Below the pieces are notes generated by a model. The model had not been told where the DNA came from. It saw nothing but the letters and a program-made list of their open reading frames with translations, and searched no databases. Positions 57,289 to 64,000 of a DNA stretch of 64,000 nt are shown piece after piece. Source of the stretch: Ulota crispa (Eukaryota; Streptophyta; Bryopsida; Orthotrichales; Orthotrichaceae); the NCBI GenBank assembly GCA_963920765.1, contig OY987248.1, forward strand, positions 11,566,539 through 11,630,538, read 5' to 3'. Within the stretch, counting starts at the first letter, position 1, and every line of letters begins with the position of its first letter. The position numbers and the translations under genes were made by a program.

Positions 57289-58217
57289 TTAACCCCTAAA
57301 GGACCAAGCCATTTTATCTGCAAAAAACATAGAAAATTGCTACTTTTGGGGAAGCAAGTACAATGGTAAGAAAAAAAGTTTTTTACAAGAATTTAACCAA
57401 AAGATCTTATAGTAGACTACAAAAGGTTCACATAGTAAAAAATTCAGCTCAATCTACACAAAAAAGAGTGAGATATTTACATTTGAATTGCAGAAATAAG
57501 CTTTTTTTTGCTGCCACCCAGAAATTTCAGAAGGCTTTGACCACTCTTAGATCAAAAAAATTACTCTACACAAAGTTGAGGTTTATTTTTCCCATGTAGG
57601 AGACCAAGTTAGGCATGTGTGGGAGAAATTTCAAATCAATTGGAACTATACAACACATGGGAAAAAGTAGGAAGTAAAAAGAAGTAGAGAATGAGTCAAA
57701 ACACTAAATTGTTAAGAATTTAATTATAAAAATGAGAATTGCAAATCCCAATGGTTATAATGTTGTGATAAACAATCTACATCCTTTGGTTTTATTTTTT
57801 TCCCAAAATATTGAAAATTGAGTAAAATAAAGGACTTCAAAGTTTATTTTAGAGTAGAGAATCTAGAACTGCCCGCAAACAAAAACTCCTCATAACTTTC
57901 ATCTCATCTATTAGAATTGAAAGTTTCAAAGCTCCCCACATTTATATAAGTCTAAAGAACCTATTTCAGATTTTTATTTTAAAAAAATGAAAGTTTTAAA
58001 GAAGTTTTTGGCTGCCCTCAAACACCATTTTTCATAAATTTATGCATAATTTCTTCATTAAATGTCGGAATGAAGAAAAAATTAGATGCCCACGTAGATC
58101 TTTGAATTCCCCACCTTCAATACAAGTTTTAGAAAATTACAAAAAGCAGATTAGCCATAGGTACATGCCCAAAATCCCATTTGTCCCCCAAGGGGACTTT
58201 GGTCCTTTAGGAGTTAA
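57289..58217. mobile_element. piggyBac-type MITE, 929 bp
   Basis: TTAA + CCCCTAAAGGACCAAGCC at 57289 and TTTGGTCCTTTAGGAG + TTAA ending at 58217. The internal order (CCCAAGGGGAC hairpin near the right end, TTCATTAAATGTCGGAATGA block) matches 18021-18948 closely. The right TTAA is shared with the next element. Confidence 0.85.
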
Positions 58218-58996
58218 CCCCAAAGAGCCCGCAATTGAATTGAGAAAATGAGGTCAAGGAGGACCATGCTCAAAAACATTGTTTACCCCAACTTGGAAAC
58301 TTAAGTCAAGGAGGATTCATCACTAAAATGGTAAAAAGGGTGCTTGATGCACATAATCAAATGTTTATAGAATTTTTGACAGCCCTTTTCAAAGATTATA
58401 ATAGTCAAAGTACAGTTGACTATGTGGCAACTGGTCAATTTTGGAGGATCTATGGTCGTGGATGCAACAAATCATGCTTCAAAGGAGACTCTTTTTTATA
58501 AGTGTTAGGCAAGGGGTGTAATTTACAAGTATCTCGCTTGCTGCCAAATTTACTGATATTTTGACATCCACAAGGTGCTTTTTCAAAGATGTGAAGTTGC
58601 AAGACTAACACGGCATGGTGAACAATAGATGAAGGACAAATATGGCTATGACCTTCACAAGGGCACGGTTCTTGGTGGTCAGCTGCAAAACTCTTCTCCA
58701 ATTTGAGGCATGCATGCCAAAACACCCCTAACGATATGGACCCAGCCATATCCATTGGTCTCTATCTTTACACCTAAACCCCACAAAATGAAATTTTGAC
58801 ATACTATTGTCATACTTGACTTGCGCAATCCACACTTGTACAAGTGGTGAAACCCCATCACCCACTCTATGACATGAGAGTAGTACCGTAGCCTACACCA
58901 ACACTGAATACACTTTTTTTTTATATTTGGACCCGATTTTGAGAAAGTCTGATTTCGGAAGGCTATATTTGGGGAGGTCGGGGCGCTCAGGGGTTA
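58214..58996. mobile_element. piggyBac-type MITE, 783 bp, diverged ends
   Basis: TTAA + CCCCAAAGAGCCCGC at 58214 and GGGGCGCTCAGGGG + TTAA ending at 58996. The inverted repeat is imperfect. It shares its left TTAA with the 57289-58217 element. Open frames inside have no recognisable content. Confidence 0.6.
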
Positions 58997-59538
58997 AGAG
59001 AAGATCGTTCTTCGGAATGATAGATCCCAACATGGTTCTATTACTTTTAACATCTTTCACTTTCATAACATTCAAATCACATTGGACACCACACATTTTT
59101 GAATCATTGCTTACTTTCTCTCTTGGGAATAGAGACAATAAAATACACGGACTCAAACTGTCGAAAAAGTTTAACCCTTGCCACATTTGTTTATTTAGTG
59201 GACCATGAGCAAATACTGCTAATATCTAATTAGCATAGTAATCACACATTGTTTCTACACTATTGTCAAGCTCGAAAATTGCTGGGAAATCCAGAGCTGG
59301 AACAAGGCAGTAGAATTCTTCTGTGACTCTCAAATTGCACCAGGAAGAGAGCAAACTCACTGGAGTTCGTCTTCTTGTGAGAATTCTGGGTAGAAGACCA
59401 GGATACAATGCCGTGTAGAGTTACAGGCTTGATGCGTTCGTTTCAAGGTGTATGTCAATGACGAAGCAAAACTTAGAAGCCAGCACAGCTTCCCATGATC
59501 AGAAAAATCTGTTGGTTAAATTCCCCTCCGCTTTTCTC
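58997..59538. other. Spacer and probable 3' UTR of the CIP111-like gene
   Basis: No gene is recognised. The right part should hold the untranslated 3' end of the minus-strand AAA ATPase gene, which stops at 59539. A lone TTAACCCTTGCCAC at 59171 resembles a TTAA element end but has no partner. Confidence 0.45.
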
Positions 59539-62500
59539 TCACGTCCCTCTAGAATTGCTATTGAATAAACCACGATTGTATTTGGTAAAAAACTCAGGAC
59601 TGGGTCCAGGATTGCTTGGAGCCACCTCAGTTAACGCAATATCAAAATGACGAGCCTCCACTTGAACAGCATCTAAATCCTCCTGCAGACAGATCATGCC
59701 ATCATGAAAACAACCAAATAAGTATTGTAAATCATGGCATGTGTTAAACGTATAATATTATGTAACCGTGAAAGTTCTATTATATGATACCAATCATGAT
59801 AGGCTTACAGATTAATAGGGATGGACGAATATATATACTAGGAAAAGCGCTACTGCTACTCCTGACATATCTCAAAATAACTGACCGTCACATAACCAAC
59901 TACCGGTACTACAAGCTTCATGGTAAAACATCGCGAGCCACTGATAAATTACATTTTAAAGTAGGGTCATATGAGAACTTTAGCTTCTCCACTTTTATTT
60001 AAAATTTGACCAAAACATGCACTCTTCTTTAATGATAGTTATCATGTAACTTGTGCCTCCACTCGGGTCACATTTGTAACATGTAGTCATTTTATAACCA
60101 TAAATCCGTGGTTCTTTAGAGGTTAAACCAGGCTTGGTCATCTTAAATATTCCACACATGGTTGACCATACGGAACATGAATTCAGGTATAGAGTACGAA
60201 CCTCCAAGGCAGCCATAGAAGCTACTCGACAAACAGCACTGATATCAGCGCCAGTGAAGGCAGGTGTACGAGCCGCCAAAGTTGCAAGATTTACGAGAGA
60301 AGAGCATGGCGTATTCTGTAGTTGAATCTCAAATATCCTCTCCCTTGAAGCTTCATCTGGCGGCCCTACATACAGCTGCCGATCAAAACGCCCTGGTTCA
60401 AACAAATACAGCCATTAGCAAACATATAAAACATAAGATCAGCTTGCTCACACCAAACCTTAGATTTCTCACCAGAAAGAATGCATAGGCAGGGATAACT
60501 GATTTCGAAATAAGCCAAAGGAACGTTAAGAATTTGAGTTCAACTCTCAAACCCCTCTCCAACAACAATGCCCATTAACACATAAATCCAGTATGACAGC
60601 ATTCCATTAGCCATAAAAGATCCAATCCACATGTCACGTTTGGATTTGAAATCACCAAAGGATATGAGCGTACCTGGCCGGAGAAGAGCGGGATCGATTA
60701 TGTCAGGTCGATTGGTAGCAGCTATAACAGAAACTCCTGTACTTGGTTTTAATCCTACAGCCACAGCAGTTATGTCAATCATGTCTCCACAAAGACCTGC
60801 GCAAATCTCAAATTTAAAAGACAAAAGAATTAACCCTTGCTTTTAGTGAGTGATAGATGGAATGTCAAGTCAGGAAAGTGGACTTACCATCCATTTCAGT
60901 AAGAAGTTGGCTCATCACACGATCCCCAACAGAGAGACCACCAGTGTCACCACTACTCCGAGCCACGGCAAGCGCATCGATTTCATCGAAGAAGACGATG
61001 GAGGGAGCCGCTGTCCTAGCCCGGGCAAACAAAGCTTGTACTGCCTTCTCTGATTCTCCTACCCACTTGCTGAAAAGCTCTGGTCCCTTCACAGCTATAA
61101 AATTCAGCCCTGCTTCTGAAGCACATGCCCTGGCAAGCAGAGTTTTACTGCATCCCGGTGGACCATACAGGAGTACTCCTCGAATGGGCTGAGCACCAAT
61201 TGATGAAAGCCGTTTTCTATGCTTTTGCGGCCATATAACAGCTTCTTGTAGCTGCTGCTTTACATCCTCCATTCCACCAATATCAGCCCACCTCACCTTC
61301 GGTATCTCCAACATTACCTGCAATCAGAAGCAGTCGGACAGTAATTAACGCATTGGAGGTACATCAATTAGTTCAGGAATTTCACAAAAAATAACCAAAG
61401 GACGAAAACACTTCGATAGCGAAAAATCAAGGTACTGGTATCAAATAGCAACTCACCTCTCGCATTGCACTAGGTCGCACTCTCGTCTTAGCAACTTCGA
61501 AGTCATCCAATTTGACAGTTAACGCACTATCCCTGATTCTATCCAAGTCTCCTGAACCCTGAGACACCGCTGATTCCAAATGTACATTTTCAAGAGAGGT
61601 ACACAAACTACCCATATCAGACGCTGATGTGTCAAGCCTTCCCGGAGAAAGATCACTTTTCCCAGTATCATTGGCAGAAGTAACCATGATGTTGATGGGC
61701 TGGGAATTGATTGATGACGTAAACGATGAAACATTTGGTTTCAGCTTTATGGAGCGACGAAGCGCGGCAAGAGCTGCTTCATGACAGAGGGAGGACAAGT
61801 CTGCACCAACAAAACCATGTGTACCAGCTGCCAGTTCAAGGATTTCTGCCTCAAGTAGACTGTGCCGTATGTTGCAAAGATGGTACTTCAGTATCTCGTG
61901 CCTGCCTTTCGCAGTAGGAACACCTGCGCTTCAGCATACAATAAGACGTGGTAACGTTTGAAAAGGCAACACCTGAGTTCCTTCAAAGCGAAGACAACTA
62001 TGTGAACGAACAAGGAGAAAGAGATTAGGAAGCCTCATGTTGCACTAAACCTGCTAATCACTACGGTAATTGGTAGTGGTGAAACCAAACGCCCAGAATG
62101 ACAGGTTAGAATGGTCCTCACCTATTTCAACCTCTTTATCAAAGCGACCAGGACGCCGCAAGGCTGGGTCAATTGTGTCCGGTCGATTGGTACAAGCAAT
62201 GACAAGCACACATTTGTTGCCACCTTCGTCCATCAATTTCAGTAGGGCGCCCACCATACGTTGGGCTAACTCTTCACTACCATCCTTCCTTTCAGGTGCA
62301 ATAGCGTCCACTTCATCTATCACAACCTACACCCATGTTAAGATGACACTGAGATTTGCTTGGGACAATACATGTCTGAACTGAAAAGAGCCATAAGCAA
62401 AAAAGAGACACGGAATGAATTTGTGAGTACCACAGAGGGGGCAGCCTCTTCCGCAGCACTGAACACTGCTCTCAAAGCCTCCTCACTTTCACCATAAAAT

Positions 62501-63871
62501 TGACTGACAACATCAGGGCCATTGATAGCAAACAATGGCACTCCCGCTTCACAAGCGGCTGCTCTTGCTAATGTGCTCTTGCCCGTTCCTGGTGGACCAT
62601 ATAGTAATATCCCTCTGTGTGGGGACAACCCATACCTAGAGAGAAGCCACCAAGAAATGGTATTACTCATAATGAAAAGCCTCAAGAACATCTCAAATAA
62701 CAATGTGAGGACTGAGCATGAATGAAAGCAGCTTGATACAATTCAAACGTTACAAGCAATATGAGACTCGGACAAAACAGTCGTAGTTTTTGCATACAAA
62801 GTCGTTCCTCAACCCCCAACCCCAGGAATAGAAAATGCAGAGAAATCTCTGATACCCTGCGAGAAGCTCTGGCCGAAGTAGTGAAAAGCGAACAATCTGC
62901 TTAATTTCTTCGATCTGCTGTTCAAGCCCTCCGAGGCTCGTATAATTCACTTTCTCCACAATCTTTCCTGAGGGTTTCTCATTCCCTAGTGAAGCCAAAG
63001 ACAGTCCATCTTCCGCTTGTGGAGTAGATTTTGTGCCTGAAGAACCAACGAGTGTGATCTTTGTCTTATGGGTAACCTGTTAATCAAAGCAACACAGGTT
63101 GAAGCATAAAAAAGTAGCACACGTATGATTCAGCGCAACATGTATGTATGCTCAGCAAGTACAAGGTGATATAAAAGGAGAACGAGAAAGTGGAGATTTG
63201 AAGTAACGCACACCTTGTAAATACGAAGAGATGATGAAGGAACTCCAACATCAGATTCTTCATAAACTTTCACGCCGCTATCATTGTGGGAGACTACGAA
63301 AAGGCAGTCACACCCACACACAGGCAAGCTAATTAAACTGCCATGGAGAAGATATCGGCCGCACAACCACCTCTCTGCAAATAGCTGCACCAGAGACATA
63401 CCCTTGCTCTTGTCTGCCTCAAAGAAAGACCGAACTGCAGCAATATTCCCCATATTCTGGATGACAAATCTAGCTTCTTCTTGAGTGCTAAACCCAGGAC
63501 TACTTTCAAGCCTTCTCGCATTCATTTTGCTGACAGGAGAAGGAGAAGGAGAGTTCCTAAACTGACCCTTTTCCTGACATGGTGAACCAGTCCTGGGCTT
63601 GCGCTTACTTGAACTTGTAGGAGTCTTGAACACTGGGCTAGGCGGGGGCAGTGGCGTAGATGGCAAAATTGCGTTTTCTAGCGGGGAACACCATTCAAGC
63701 GTCAATTGAGTGCTCTCACTAATTTCTGCTCTAAGACTTGGAATACTTGTGTCACCTGTAATCACGTTCTGACCTACTATTATGGGATTCACGAAGATGG
63801 ACGATCCTTGACGAGGATTCCCTAAGCTTGTTGCCAAATGCCTCGAGAGCCGAACTCCAGAACGTATCAAC
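59539..63871 (-). CDS. CIP111: CIP111/SPATA5-type double AAA ATPase (5' end outside window)
   Basis: This Cdc48-like subfamily (CIP111 in plants, SPATA5/Drg1 in animals and yeast) has two AAA domains and, in yeast and animals, releases shuttling factors from pre-60S ribosomes. Nine exons are visible (about 63871-63214, 63076-62856, 62635-62432, 62330-62122, 61925-61457, 61319-60889, 60798-60674, 60393-60193, 59685-59539), with GT-AG borders that keep frame. Domain 1 has Walker [10 protein letters not shown] (about 62585), Walker [13 protein letters not shown], sensor [18 protein letters not shown] and [20 protein letters not shown]. Domain 2 has Walker [11 protein letters not shown] (about 61155; GCSKT is typical of this subfamily), [29 protein letters not shown] plus GRFDRQL, and [18 protein letters not shown]. 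The tail [20 protein letters not shown] is family-like. It appears intact. The first visible exon begins after a CGCAG acceptor at 63871, so the N-terminus lies beyond 64000. Confidence 0.92.
60104..60126. mobile_element. Possible TTAA element end in the last CIP111 intron
   Basis: GGTTCTTTAGAGGTTAA at about 60110-60126 resembles the right end of the TTAA family (GGTCCTTTAGGAGTTAA). No left partner was found in the intron. Weak. Confidence 0.25.
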
Positions 63872-64000
63872 TGCGTATGGAAACACTCTTGTTAACAAAT
63901 GCACACACCAGGTTCTGAGATAATCACCAAAAATACTAACTTAGAATTGTTGTATACCAATGAGCAAAATAAAACCAGTTCATAATCACAGACCATTTCC

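Noticed and set aside
1-64000. tRNA or rRNA genes
   Set aside because: No convincing T-loop plus acceptor pairing and no rRNA core sequence was noticed by eye. A covariance-model scan would be needed to be certain.

Overview
The window looks like nuclear DNA of a green plant-lineage organism (streptophyte). It carries a full-size PDR-type ABCG transporter gene and a CIP111/SPATA5-type double AAA ATPase gene, both on the minus strand and both split into many short exons with GT-AG introns. They sit in a long AT-rich background packed with small inverted-repeat transposons. The species cannot be fixed from sequence alone. A piggyBac transposase remnant and abundant TTAA-flanked elements make a non-angiosperm (charophyte, bryophyte, lycophyte or fern) a reasonable guess, but that is inference.

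Layout. 1-1279: AT-rich, with a possible LINE scrap. 1280-19076: one deeply nested transposon stack. A 936 bp TTA-flanked element holds two TA-flanked elements side by side. The first holds two piggyBac-type (TTAA) elements and a TAA-type element. One of those TTAA elements holds a CACTA element (TSD TAG), which holds a second CACTA element (TSD CTT), which holds a further TTAA-element fragment. 19077-30000: more MITEs of the same families, several nested in each other. 30686-43170: the ABCG gene, with exon order kept but several stops and frameshifts, so probably a recent pseudogene. 43990-47311: a hAT element with an exact 8 bp target duplication, an AAGGTAGG-type element and a cluster of Stowaway-like foldbacks. 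47781-55909: an 8.1 kb piggyBac transposon with a decayed but recognisable transposase. 56050-58996: four elements joined end to end at TTAA sites. 59539-63871: the CIP111-like gene, apparently intact, whose 5' exons run off the right edge.

How the parts relate. The two host genes show no functional link. The piggyBac element at 47781-55909 is a plausible relative of the source of transposase for the many TTAA-flanked non-autonomous elements here. The 411 bp element at 24265-24675 shares its terminal pattern. When nested insertions are subtracted, independently defined elements return to the same family lengths (about 930-940 bp for one TTAA family, about 290-320 bp for one TA family). This arithmetic is the strongest support for the boundaries given. 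No CRISPR array, tRNA, rRNA or prokaryotic feature was seen.
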